64,000 nt of DNA. Source: an uncultured Lactobacillus sp. GTDB lineage: Bacteria > Bacillota > Bacilli > Lactobacillales > Lactobacillaceae. The stretch covers positions 1 to 64,000 of the forward strand of contig CANRQR010000001.1 in the NCBI GenBank assembly GCA_947641735.1. Direction: 5' to 3'. A program made the translations under genes and the position numbers. Positions 1 to 8,082 of the stretch are shown here, piece after piece (position 1 is the stretch's first letter; each line of letters starts with the position of its first letter). The notes beneath the pieces were generated by a model, which was given only the letters and a program-made list of their open reading frames with translations, had not been told where the DNA came from and searched no databases.

Positions 1-53
1 GCTGCACGAACCATATCTCTGAATTGATCACTATTAATTTCAGTTAAAACCAC
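1..53 (-). CDS. fakA: Fatty acid kinase subunit FakA-like (DAK/DhaL family), N-terminal fragment
   Basis: Only the first 17 codons are inside the window; the gene runs off the left edge. The start is a GTG at 51-53, with a GGAGGA ribosome site 7 nt upstream. The peptide begins MVLTEINSDQFRDM, which resembles the start of YloV/FakA proteins. It lies directly downstream of an Asp23-family gene, the usual yloU-yloV order in Firmicutes. FakA supplies the ATP-binding kinase subunit that phosphorylates FakB-bound fatty acids. The family call rests on this short N-terminus and the gene order, so it is probable rather than certain. Confidence 0.6.
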   Translation of the reverse strand, partial: MVLTEINSDQFRDMVRA

Positions 54-74
54 AATTAACTCCTCCAGATTGCA

Positions 75-437
75 TTATTCGTCTAGAATCTTTACACCTT
101 GAACAATAACGTTTACAGATTTTGTTTTAATGCCTAAAAGATTTTCAAGATTGTATTTTACACTATCTTGGACATTGTGACTTACTTCCGAAATTTTTAG
201 GCCATAACCCACAATAATATATACATCAACGACTATTTGATTATCATTAGTTTTAATTACAACACCGCGTCGATAATTTTCGCGGTTTAAAATAGTATAA
301 GCACCATCACGTAGAGCATTTTTTGAAGCCATTCCAACTACACCATAGTTAGAAGTTGCTGCTCCACCAACAATAGTAGCGATAACACTATTTGAAATAT
401 CAATTAAGCCATATTTTGTTTTAATTTTAACAGCCAT
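75..437 (-). CDS. Asp23/Gls24 family envelope stress protein (YloU-like)
   Basis: A 120-aa protein of the Asp23/Gls24 family, small cytoplasmic proteins often tied to envelope stress and membrane anchoring in Firmicutes. The family signature is visible in the central GMASKNALRDG segment and in the C-terminal VDVYIIVGYG strand followed by an amphipathic helix and a VNVIVQGV strand. It is followed after 21 nt by the fakA-like gene, as in the yloU-yloV pair of Bacillus. A second family member lies at 18158-18604. A promoter-like pair sits at 478-505. The molecular role of this paralogue is not known. Confidence 0.85.
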   Translation of the reverse strand: MAVKIKTKYGLIDISNSVIATIVGGAATSNYGVVGMASKNALRDGAYTILNRENYRRGVVIKTNDNQIVVDVYIIVGYGLKISEVSHNVQDSVKYNLENLLGIKTKSVNVIVQGVKILDE

Positions 438-477
438 CGTATTCCTCCATTAACGAAGAACAATTTTTTCTCAATTT

Positions 478-505
478 ATTTTAACACAGCATGCTTTTAT
501 ATCAA
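478..505 (-). promoter_or_regulatory. Candidate promoter for the Asp23-fakA pair
   Basis: On the minus strand a TTGATA hexamer (500-505) and a TAAAAT hexamer (478-483) are separated by 16 bp, with a TGTG just before the -10 element. It lies about 40 bp upstream of the Asp23 start. Confidence 0.5.
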
Positions 506-538
506 CAATGTTAGTTTTAAGAAATTCAAAAGACGTTA

Positions 539-567
539 TTGCACAAATGCAAAAGCTGTGATAAATT
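539..567 (+). promoter_or_regulatory. Candidate rpmB promoter
   Basis: TTGCAC (539-544) and TAAATT (562-567) are separated by 17 bp, about 40 bp upstream of rpmB, in the divergent gap between Asp23 and rpmB. Confidence 0.5.
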
Positions 568-608
568 AGATAAGTACTACAACACAAATAAAGGAGGGTT
601 TAGCACAA

Positions 609-794
609 ATGGCAAAAGACATTATTACTGGCCGCAAGACGGTCTTTGGTAACAAGCGTTCAAAGGCTTTGAACTCCGTGCGGCGTTCATGGAAGCCAAA
701 CCTTCAAAAAGTTCGCATCCTTGTTGACGGTAAGCCAAAGCGTGTTTGGGTATCCGCTCGCGCTTTGAAATCCGGTAAGGTTAAACGTGCCTAA
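609..794 (+). CDS. rpmB: 50S ribosomal protein L28
   Basis: A 61-aa basic protein, the usual length for L28, a component of the large ribosomal subunit. It starts [20 protein letters not shown], shows the conserved [13 protein letters not shown] segment and ends with the [13 protein letters not shown] motif. A strong AAGGAGGG ribosome site precedes the ATG. It has no CXXC pairs, so this is the zinc-free form. It is monocistronic, divergent from the Asp23-fakA pair, and ends at a strong hairpin terminator shared with thiN. Confidence 0.97.
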   Translation: MAKDIITGRKTVFGNKRSKALNSVRRSWKPNLQKVRILVDGKPKRVWVSARALKSGKVKRA

Positions 795-810
795 TTAAGA
801 AGTAAAAAAA

Positions 811-850
811 TAAAAGGGATCAAGATTTTTTCTTGATCCCTTTTATTTTT
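811..850. terminator. Bidirectional rho-independent terminator between rpmB and thiN
   Basis: A perfect hairpin AAAAGGGATCAAG / CTTGATCCCTTTT with a T-rich loop and T runs on both strands lies between convergent rpmB and thiN. The last thiN codons overlap its right arm. Confidence 0.9.
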
Positions 851-1511
851 TATCTCGGCTATTAATTACGATTAATGTACCTGCCCTGCAACCAATTTCT
901 ATATTTTGCCCTTCCAAATACTCATTTGAGGAATACATCGTTGGTGCAGATAAATCAGTTTTAGCTAAATCATATCTTGCATTTTTGATATAAAAATTTT
1001 GTACTGGTGTAAGCGTCCCAATTCCTAAATATTTATATGCGGCATTATAAGCAATAATATGTTTACCTTCTTTAAAAAATCTTATTAGGTTTTGTTTATC
1101 TACAAATTTGATTTTTTCAGCAAAACGATTAAATGGTGGCTTTAATACTGCGTACAGATTAACTAGAAAATGATCTAGCCTCCCACCTGTTGCACCATAA
1201 ATAGTTAAATTTTCAACCTGATAATCAACAAAAGCAGCATAAAACAGCATCTCCGAATCCGTAAAATCTTTAATTGGATTCGAATATCGCATATCCTGAA
1301 CCTTTCTTTCTACTTTTTCTCGCTCTTCAAATGACAAAGAGTCATAATCTCCCAAAGCTACATCTGGAACTATTCCTAATTGTAATAAAAAAAGGCTTCC
1401 CCGGTCACTAGCCATAATTAGGGCGCCCTCTTTACGTGCCTTTTTGATATCAGCAGCTATTTCTTGCGGCCATTCTTTTTGTGGTCCGCCTAATAACGCA
1501 ATTGCTTTCAT
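843..1511 (-). CDS. thiN: Thiamine pyrophosphokinase
   Basis: A 222-aa thiamine diphosphokinase, which converts thiamine and ATP to thiamine diphosphate. The N-terminal catalytic domain shows the family motifs: the nucleotide and Mg-binding DRGSLFLLQLGIVPD and LGDYDSL segments, KDFTDSE, and the substrate-binding IYGATGGRLDH. The C-terminal beta-rich domain has the typical IGTLTPVQNFYIKNARYDL pattern. Its ATG overlaps the rpe stop by 4 nt, making it the last gene of the priA-to-thiN cluster. Lactobacilli generally import thiamine, so this kinase completes salvage. Confidence 0.93.
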   Translation of the reverse strand: MKAIALLGGPQKEWPQEIAADIKKARKEGALIMASDRGSLFLLQLGIVPDVALGDYDSLSFEEREKVERKVQDMRYSNPIKDFTDSEMLFYAAFVDYQVENLTIYGATGGRLDHFLVNLYAVLKPPFNRFAEKIKFVDKQNLIRFFKEGKHIIAYNAAYKYLGIGTLTPVQNFYIKNARYDLAKTDLSAPTMYSSNEYLEGQNIEIGCRAGTLIVINSRDKK

Positions 1512-2158
1512 TTGTCTTCTTTTTTCAATTTCATAACTTGATCTTTGATACTACCATTTCTAAAAATATAAGAACCCACAACAAAAATAGTAGCCCCTGC
1601 ATCTCTAGAAATTTTCAAGGTTTCACGATCTATACCGCCATCTACTTCAATTGGTAAGTTCAAGTTCTCCGCTTTAATCATGTTTTTCAACTCAACCAAA
1701 CGTTCAACAGATTTTTCTTCGAATTTTTGCCCACCAAATCCTGGCTTTACAGTCATTAAAAGAACCTGATCCAAATCTTTTAAAAACGGTCTTACCTTCT
1801 GAACTGGAATTGAAGGATTAATTGCCATTCCTCTGCGAACATTATGATCTTTTAAATATTTTAACCAATAACTTGGATTATCAGTAGCTTCATAATGAAA
1901 CTCCAAAAGATCGCATCCCGCTTCAACAAAAAGAGGCAATGTAATTTTTAAATTATTACTCATTAAATGAATTTCAGCCTCTGTTAATGGAAAAGAACGT
2001 TTAAAATCCTTTACTAATTCTGGACCATAGGACAAATTAGGCACAAAATATCCATCCATAATATCAATATGAAATCTATCAATTCCACTTTCTATAGCGG
2101 CTTTAATATCACGACTTAAATGCATATTATCTGCATTTAAAATTGATGGTGCTATCAT
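1508..2158 (-). CDS. rpe: Ribulose-phosphate 3-epimerase
   Basis: A 216-aa TIM-barrel enzyme interconverting ribulose 5-phosphate and xylulose 5-phosphate in the pentose phosphate pathway. Diagnostic segments are MIAPSILNAD at the N-terminus, the metal-binding HIDIMDGYFVPN, the EIHLM strand, MTVKPGFGGQKF and EVDGGID near the phosphate site. The start follows the rsgA stop by 8 nt. The rsgA-rpe-thiN order is the standard Firmicute arrangement downstream of the prkC kinase. Confidence 0.95.
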   Translation of the reverse strand: MIAPSILNADNMHLSRDIKAAIESGIDRFHIDIMDGYFVPNLSYGPELVKDFKRSFPLTEAEIHLMSNNLKITLPLFVEAGCDLLEFHYEATDNPSYWLKYLKDHNVRRGMAINPSIPVQKVRPFLKDLDQVLLMTVKPGFGGQKFEEKSVERLVELKNMIKAENLNLPIEVDGGIDRETLKISRDAGATIFVVGSYIFRNGSIKDQVMKLKKEDK

Positions 2159-2166
2159 TGGTTCAC

Positions 2167-3060
2167 CTATTTCTTCAAATACTCTGGCATTCTATTATCA
2201 GCTATTTCTTGTCTAATCTTTAAATAAGAATCATAACGACTTTTGGCTATTTTTCCTTCTTCAACTAACTTTTTAACCTCGCAACCTGGCTCTTTTAAAT
2301 GTTGGCAGCGTCTAAACTTACATTTAGTACTTGCTTCTTTAAGATCATAGAAATAATTTCCTAATTCATCAACTTTTATCTTAAAAAGATCAATCGCTGA
2401 AAAACCAGGTGTATCTGCAATAAAACCTTCACCATACTTAAACAACTTTACTTGTCTAGTTGTGTGTTTTCCACGGTTTAAAGCTGTTGAAATTGCTCCT
2501 GTTTCTTGATTGGCTTCACTTTCTAATTTATTTAAAAGTGTTGACTTACCAGCGCCAGATTGACCAGCTAAAGTCCAAATTCGATCTTTTTGAATCAGCT
2601 TTGGCAGTTCTTGCTCTAATCTTTCTGCATCCTCGAAAACCAGATAGCCAATTTTTTGATAATACATTAGTTCCTGACGAATCTTCTTCATTTTTTCAGA
2701 AGACGCAATATCAGATTTTGACAAATAAATAACTACACCAACATCTTTCCAAGCAAAAAAAGTTAAATATCGATCTAAAAGCTCAAGTGAAAAATCCGGT
2801 TCAACTGCTGAGATAACTAATAATACTTTAGAAACATTGGCAACTGCAGGCCGGCCAATTTCATTTATTCTTGGAAGAAGTTCTACTAAATAGTTCATTC
2901 CTTTATCATCTAGTTGAACTACTACTCTATCTCCCACCAATGGCTTTTGCTTACGATCTCTAAAAACTCCACGTGCTCTAGTTCTCACTACTTCATTATT
3001 AATTTCAACATCATAGTAGCCAGAAATCGCTCCAATAATGGTTCCTTGTGCTTTTTTCAT
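2167..3060 (-). CDS. rsgA: Ribosome small subunit-dependent GTPase RsgA
   Basis: A 297-aa circularly permuted GTPase that checks late 30S subunit maturation. An N-terminal OB fold (about residues 1-65) leads to the permuted G domain with G4 SKSD (about 114-117), G1 GQSGAGKST (166-174) and G3 DTPG (216-219). The C-terminal zinc domain has Cys247, Cys252, His254 and Cys260. The order G4-G1-G3 is the mark of this family. The start codon overlaps the prkC stop codon region (3060), suggesting translational coupling to the kinase. Confidence 0.96.
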   Translation of the reverse strand: MKKAQGTIIGAISGYYDVEINNEVVRTRARGVFRDRKQKPLVGDRVVVQLDDKGMNYLVELLPRINEIGRPAVANVSKVLLVISAVEPDFSLELLDRYLTFFAWKDVGVVIYLSKSDIASSEKMKKIRQELMYYQKIGYLVFEDAERLEQELPKLIQKDRIWTLAGQSGAGKSTLLNKLESEANQETGAISTALNRGKHTTRQVKLFKYGEGFIADTPGFSAIDLFKIKVDELGNYFYDLKEASTKCKFRRCQHLKEPGCEVKKLVEEGKIAKSRYDSYLKIRQEIADNRMPEYLKK

Positions 3061-5048
3061 TATTTATTAACGTCCTCATCTAAAATCGTATTACCATTTC
3101 TCAAGATCTTAATATGACCATTTTTCTTGCTTAGTTTAAATGGAACTGTAAAGCTTTGTTCAGAAGTTATATTCATATCACGATAAATATTATTAATTGA
3201 ATGATCATCATCAGAAACATAGACTTGAATATGATCTGGTGTCTTTTGCGAATCGCTTTGACTAGAACTAGGTGGATAACTAATTGTATACGACTTAGTA
3301 ACAGTAGTAGTTGTAGTAGTATTACTTGACGTACTCTTTTCATCGTGTTTATTAGCTTTAGCTACGACAATAGTCAAAGTATCTCCAGAACTTACATCTG
3401 TTCCAGCTTGCGGTGATTGACGTAAAACCTTTCCATCATTTTTTTCATCGGAACTTTCCTCTTCAACTTTTAAGGAAAGATTATGTTCACGAGCATAATC
3501 TTGTGCATCTTTTAAAGAATAACCCACAATATCTCTCAACTTTATTGTATGTCTTCTGGATCGGCTACTACTCGCTGGTGCGTGTCCCTTTGATACCAGT
3601 AACGTCACAGTTGTCTTATCAGGATTAATCTGTTGACCAGGTTCGACATCTTGTGCATTAACTTGATTCTTAGGACTGCCAGAATATTCTTCTGTTTTGG
3701 TAACCGTAAAACCTAGTTTAACCAGTTGTTTTTTTGCAATACTATAAGGCATCCCAATTACATTGGGCATTTCTATAAGATGGACACCTTTAGAAATTAC
3801 AATGTTAACTTTTTGTCCATCTTTTATTTGAGAGCCAGATGGTGGTTCCGTTCTAATTACTTCGCCTTTGGGAACTGTGTCAGAATATTCATAACTAATC
3901 TTTCCAATTTTCAAACCCGAAGATTTTAAAGAACTTTTTGCTTGTGTTTGAGACATTTTATTAAGACTAGGAACATCTACCATATCTTTTCTGCCAAGGG
4001 CAAAAAATAGAATTATCATAATTGCACAAAAAGCTATTACTGCTCCAAGCCACCACCATGTATGACCCTTTAGATTCTCTAAAAGACCTTTTTTCTCTTC
4101 TTGAGGCTCTTCTTGCTTCTTAACTTCATGATCTTTATTATGAACGCTTCCTTCTAAAGGAGGAATAACAATTGTCTCGTCTGCTGACGGATCATGTTGC
4201 GGCTTAAAAACAGGCTCATCTTTACGTTTAGGATCTAAAGAAGTATCCAAGTCCTCTTTCATTTCTATTACAGATTTATAGCGATCTCTTGGATCTTTTG
4301 CAGTAGCTTTAAATACTACGTTTTCAAGAGCTTGAGGAATTGCTGGATTTTTATCTCTTAAAGATGGTGTCTTTTCTTGAAAATGCTTTAAAGCAACTGT
4401 TACGGCATTTTCACCAGTAAAAGGAACCCTTCCAGTTAAGAGTTTATATAGAATTATTCCTAAAGAATAGATATCTGACTGCTTTGTAGCCATACTGCCC
4501 CGAGCTTGTTCAGGTGACATATAATGTACCGAGCCCATTGCAGTATTAGTTTGAGTCATCGTACTTTGATTAAGTGCAATCGCAATACCAAAATCAACGA
4601 TCTTAATATTGCCCTTCTTATCCATTAAAATATTTTGTGGCTTTAAGTCGCGATGGATCACATTATGCTTATGTGCCAATGCCACAGCACTCAAAATTTG
4701 ATCCATAATATCGATAACTTTAGGTAAAGGAATTGGACTATTATGTTGAATATATTTTTCTAAGTCAGGTCCATCAACATAATCCATTACCAGATAATGC
4801 CGGTCTCCCTCAGTTCCTACATCAAGAATAGAAACTATATGCGGATGACTTAATTCACTAGTAGAAAGTGCCTCTCTTTGGAAACGTTGAATAGTCTGAG
4901 GATCCTTCTGCAAATCTAACCTTAATACTTTAACAGCAACTTTTCTTTGCAAAATAATATCTTCGGCTAGATAAACATTAGCCATCCCGCCTTCACCTAA
5001 AACAGAGATAATTTTATAGCGACCACCAAGCAAATGGCCCTTTTCCAT
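3060..5048 (-). CDS. prkC: Serine/threonine protein kinase with PASTA domains
   Basis: A 662-aa membrane kinase that senses peptidoglycan fragments or lipid II and phosphorylates cell division, wall and translation proteins. The cytoplasmic Hanks-type kinase has a glycine loop GEGGMANVY, Lys40, HRDLKPQN with Asp134, and DFG at 152-154. A single membrane helix spans about 331-351. Three PASTA repeats follow (about 356-421, 424-488, 500-565), then a Ser/Thr-rich linker (570-600) and a roughly 60-residue C-terminal beta-rich segment that is not a PASTA repeat. The gene lies 2 nt after its partner phosphatase. Confidence 0.96.
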   Translation of the reverse strand: MEKGHLLGGRYKIISVLGEGGMANVYLAEDIILQRKVAVKVLRLDLQKDPQTIQRFQREALSTSELSHPHIVSILDVGTEGDRHYLVMDYVDGPDLEKYIQHNSPIPLPKVIDIMDQILSAVALAHKHNVIHRDLKPQNILMDKKGNIKIVDFGIAIALNQSTMTQTNTAMGSVHYMSPEQARGSMATKQSDIYSLGIILYKLLTGRVPFTGENAVTVALKHFQEKTPSLRDKNPAIPQALENVVFKATAKDPRDRYKSVIEMKEDLDTSLDPKRKDEPVFKPQHDPSADETIVIPPLEGSVHNKDHEVKKQEEPQEEKKGLLENLKGHTWWWLGAVIAFCAIMIILFFALGRKDMVDVPSLNKMSQTQAKSSLKSSGLKIGKISYEYSDTVPKGEVIRTEPPSGSQIKDGQKVNIVISKGVHLIEMPNVIGMPYSIAKKQLVKLGFTVTKTEEYSGSPKNQVNAQDVEPGQQINPDKTTVTLLVSKGHAPASSSRSRRHTIKLRDIVGYSLKDAQDYAREHNLSLKVEEESSDEKNDGKVLRQSPQAGTDVSSGDTLTIVVAKANKHDEKSTSSNTTTTTTVTKSYTISYPPSSSQSDSQKTPDHIQVYVSDDDHSINNIYRDMNITSEQSFTVPFKLSKKNGHIKILRNGNTILDEDVNK

Positions 5049-5050
5049 TG

Positions 5051-5803
5051 CTATTTGTCACCCTCCTTTTCTACATAGGTAAGTAAGCAAACAGTAATAT
5101 TATCTCCACCGCCTAAACGATTAGCTTCGTTAATCAATTTATTGCAGCGTTCTTTTAAACTTAAATTTTTAGTTGCAAGAATTTGTTGAATTTGCGGATC
5201 AGTCAATGAGTTAGTTAAGCCATCAGTACATAGAAGAAAAATATCTCCCGCATGTACTTCTAATACATCATATTCTGGATTTACTGTACTTGATACACCT
5301 AAAGTCTCAGTAATGATATTTTTTTGAGGATGATTTCTAGCTTGTTGTTCAGTAATTTGTCCCATTTTAACTAGTTCATGAACTAAAGAATGATCTTCAG
5401 TAATTTGTTTAAATTCATTTCCACCATATAAATAGCATCGTGAATCCCCTAAATGAGCAATTAAAATTTTCTCCGTAAACGCAATTGCTAAAACTATTGT
5501 AGTTCCCATTCCATTTAGGTCTGCAAAGCGATCAGCTGTATTTAAGATAGTTTCATTCTCTAACTTCAATTGCACTGTTAACCACTTCTGAGCTAATTCG
5601 GGATCAGTAAAATCTGTTTTTTCAAAATTGTGACCCAAATGACTAACCGCCATAGTTGAAGCCACATCACCACCTTGATGACCGCCCATTCCATCACAAA
5701 CGATTCCCATAATAATATTATTTTGATTTTTAAATACTTTTACAAAGTCCTGATTAGTTTCTCGGACCCTACCAATACTTGAAGCAAATGCTGTCTTAAT
5801 CAA
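5051..5803 (-). CDS. stp: PP2C-family protein Ser/Thr phosphatase
   Basis: A 250-aa metal-dependent PP2C phosphatase that reverses PrkC phosphorylation. Metal-binding and catalytic motifs are visible: RETNQD, CDGMGGHQGGD, GMGTTIV, HLGDSRCYL, TEDHSLV, LCTDGLTN and GGGDNITV. The length fits bacterial PrpC/Stp. It is directly followed by prkC and preceded by rsmB with a 6-nt gap, the conserved order in Firmicutes. Confidence 0.95.
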   Translation of the reverse strand: MIKTAFASSIGRVRETNQDFVKVFKNQNNIIMGIVCDGMGGHQGGDVASTMAVSHLGHNFEKTDFTDPELAQKWLTVQLKLENETILNTADRFADLNGMGTTIVLAIAFTEKILIAHLGDSRCYLYGGNEFKQITEDHSLVHELVKMGQITEQQARNHPQKNIITETLGVSSTVNPEYDVLEVHAGDIFLLCTDGLTNSLTDPQIQQILATKNLSLKERCNKLINEANRLGGGDNITVCLLTYVEKEGDK

Positions 5804-5809
5804 AATTAC

Positions 5810-7129
5810 TTACCCTCGTTTTTTTAATTTTGCAATAAAAAATCCGTCACTGCCGTCTTCACTTGGAAAAATACGTACCATCTGCTGTTTTGGAAGCTTT
5901 CCCACTTGAACAGGTACTAATTCAAAATCAGGATGTAATTTCAAAAACTGCTTAATTACTCCTTCATCTTCTTCATAGCTAATCGTACAGGTTGAGTAAA
6001 CTAATTCTCCGCTTGTACGTAACAAGCCACTAATATTTTCCAAGATAGCTAGCTGAATTTTAGCTAAATTTTTAATATCATTTAACGATTTTTCATATCT
6101 AATTTCTGGCTTGCGTCTAATTAATCCAAGTCCAGAACATGGTGCATCTACTAAAATTTTGTCAAACTGCTCTTTAGCAAAATATTCCTTTGCCTTTTTT
6201 GCATCTAATGCTTTTGTCTTTACTTTATCACTAACATGCAATCTTTTAGCAGCATTTTTAACAAGTTTTAGTTTATTTTCATGAATATCTAAAGCTACAA
6301 CGTTACCTGTGGTTAATTTTTCTGCAATTTGAACTGTTTTTCCGCCTGGAGCACTGCATGCATCCAAAACATGTTCATTGCCTTTAAAATTGAAGGCATC
6401 AACTGCAAGCGAAGCCGCAGCATCCTGAATAGTAATCTTACCAGTTTCAAATAAATCAGTCTTAGCGACTCCACCCTTATTTAGGTTCAAATTATGAGTT
6501 GTTAAACTTGATTCTTTATAATCAAAGCCATCTTTTCTTAGATCTTCTTTGATTTTTTCAAAACTATTTTCTTCTACAGTCATTCTAATTGAATTAGATG
6601 CTGGCTGGTTACTTCTAATCAAAATTTCTTTGGTTTTATTTTTACCAAAATTATTTAATAAATATTCAACTAACCATTTAGGAAAACTTTCTTTGATGCT
6701 TAAATAATTAACTAAGTCATTTTCAGCCGGCAAAATTTTTCCTTGACGTTCAAGTGCTCTCAAAATTCCGTTAACTAATTTATAGCTCCTACTATTTTTC
6801 TTGCCATATTTTTTAGCTAATTTATTTGCTTCATCAAAAATTGCGTTCGTTGGTACTTTCTCTAAGAAAAAATACTGATATGCAGACATTAAAAGAAGCG
6901 GTTTTAAAAACTTATCACGTAAGTTTGTCTTAATAAGTGGGTTTAATTGATACTCTAAAAATAATTTATATTGAATTGTTCCATAAACAATTCTTGTAGC
7001 TAAAGCTTTGTCAGATGCCTTTAAATCATGTTTTTCTAATTCATTATTTAAAGCAATATTAGAATAGCTCTTTTGATTAAAAACTTTAATTAAAGTATCT
7101 AAAGCAACTGTTCTCGCGTTACTCATCAA
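5810..7129 (-). CDS. rsmB: 16S rRNA (cytosine-967 C5)-methyltransferase
   Basis: A 439-aa SAM-dependent rRNA m5C methyltransferase. The N-terminal NusB-like RNA-binding domain (about 1-140) starts NARTVALDTLIKVF. The Rossmann domain has the SAM motif DACSAPGGKT, motif IV VDAPCSGLG and the catalytic motif VYSTCTISYEEDE. The ATG overlaps the fmt stop by 11 nt, so the two are probably translationally coupled. It lies between fmt and the stp-prkC pair, as usual. Confidence 0.95.
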   Translation of the reverse strand: MMSNARTVALDTLIKVFNQKSYSNIALNNELEKHDLKASDKALATRIVYGTIQYKLFLEYQLNPLIKTNLRDKFLKPLLLMSAYQYFFLEKVPTNAIFDEANKLAKKYGKKNSRSYKLVNGILRALERQGKILPAENDLVNYLSIKESFPKWLVEYLLNNFGKNKTKEILIRSNQPASNSIRMTVEENSFEKIKEDLRKDGFDYKESSLTTHNLNLNKGGVAKTDLFETGKITIQDAAASLAVDAFNFKGNEHVLDACSAPGGKTVQIAEKLTTGNVVALDIHENKLKLVKNAAKRLHVSDKVKTKALDAKKAKEYFAKEQFDKILVDAPCSGLGLIRRKPEIRYEKSLNDIKNLAKIQLAILENISGLLRTSGELVYSTCTISYEEDEGVIKQFLKLHPDFELVPVQVGKLPKQQMVRIFPSEDGSDGFFIAKLKKRG

Positions 7130-8063
7130 TTATCTTATCTCCACTTGTAAAATGACTGCCTTGTCCGTTCAAATAATCTTTGATATTCATCTTTTTCTTA
7201 CCAGTTGGTTGAACTTCTAATAGTTCCAATTCAGTTCCATCAGCCATACTAATTACAAATTTCTTTTTATTTGTAACTAAAGTTCCAGCTGGAAAACTAG
7301 TTTTCTCAGCTAAAGGCATAGCTTTCCATACCTTAAATCTCTTTCCATCAAGCATAAAGTATGCACCTGGATCAGGATTAAGAGCACGAATTAAATTATT
7401 AGCTTCTTCAGCTGTCATTGATAATTTAATTTGTTCTTGTTCTTTAGAAATATTCGGTGAAAAAACAACCTTATCTGTATCTTGAACAGTACGAGTAATT
7501 GTTCCATCAATAAATTTAGGTAAAGTTTCTAAAAGTAAATCTCTTCCTAAAATACTTAATTTATCAAATAATGTACCACTTGTATCATCATCTTCAATTG
7601 GCAAAGCTTTTTGAGCAAAGATATCACCCGCATCCATCTTCTTTACCATTTCCATAATTGTAATTCCAGTTTCTTTATCACCGTTTAAAACTGAATATTG
7701 AATAGGCGCACCACCACGGTATTTTGGAAGTAATGATCCATGAACATTAACAGGAGCAATTTTTGCAGATTTTAAAAATTTGGTTGGCAAAAATTGACCA
7801 TATGCCGCAGTAACGATAAAATCGGGCTTAATTTCCATTAATTCAGCAAGCTCAACTGATCCAGATAATTTAGCTGGTTGATAAACAGGCAGATTATTCT
7901 TCAATGCTGTTTCTTTAACTGCAGATTGATGGACTACTTGCTTACGTCCTACTCGCTTATCAGGTTGAGTAACAACTGCTTTAATATCATATCCCTTATC
8001 AATCAATCCTTGTAAAACTATGCTTCCAAAATTTGGAGTTCCTAAAAATATAACTGATGACAT
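7119..8063 (-). CDS. fmt: Methionyl-tRNA formyltransferase
   Basis: A 314-aa enzyme that formylates Met-tRNAfMet from 10-formyl-THF, needed for translation initiation. The N-terminal Rossmann domain starts SVIFLGTPNFGS; the folate site shows the NVHGSLLPKYRGGAPIQ signature, including the catalytic Asn and His, and GDKETGITIMEMVKKMDAGD. The C-terminal OB-like tRNA-binding domain begins around residue 205. It sits 19 nt downstream of priA. Confidence 0.97.
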   Translation of the reverse strand: MSSVIFLGTPNFGSIVLQGLIDKGYDIKAVVTQPDKRVGRKQVVHQSAVKETALKNNLPVYQPAKLSGSVELAELMEIKPDFIVTAAYGQFLPTKFLKSAKIAPVNVHGSLLPKYRGGAPIQYSVLNGDKETGITIMEMVKKMDAGDIFAQKALPIEDDDTSGTLFDKLSILGRDLLLETLPKFIDGTITRTVQDTDKVVFSPNISKEQEQIKLSMTAEEANNLIRALNPDPGAYFMLDGKRFKVWKAMPLAEKTSFPAGTLVTNKKKFVISMADGTELELLEVQPTGKKKMNIKDYLNGQGSHFTSGDKIIDE

Positions 8064-8082
8064 AGATTCAACTTCTTTCTTA

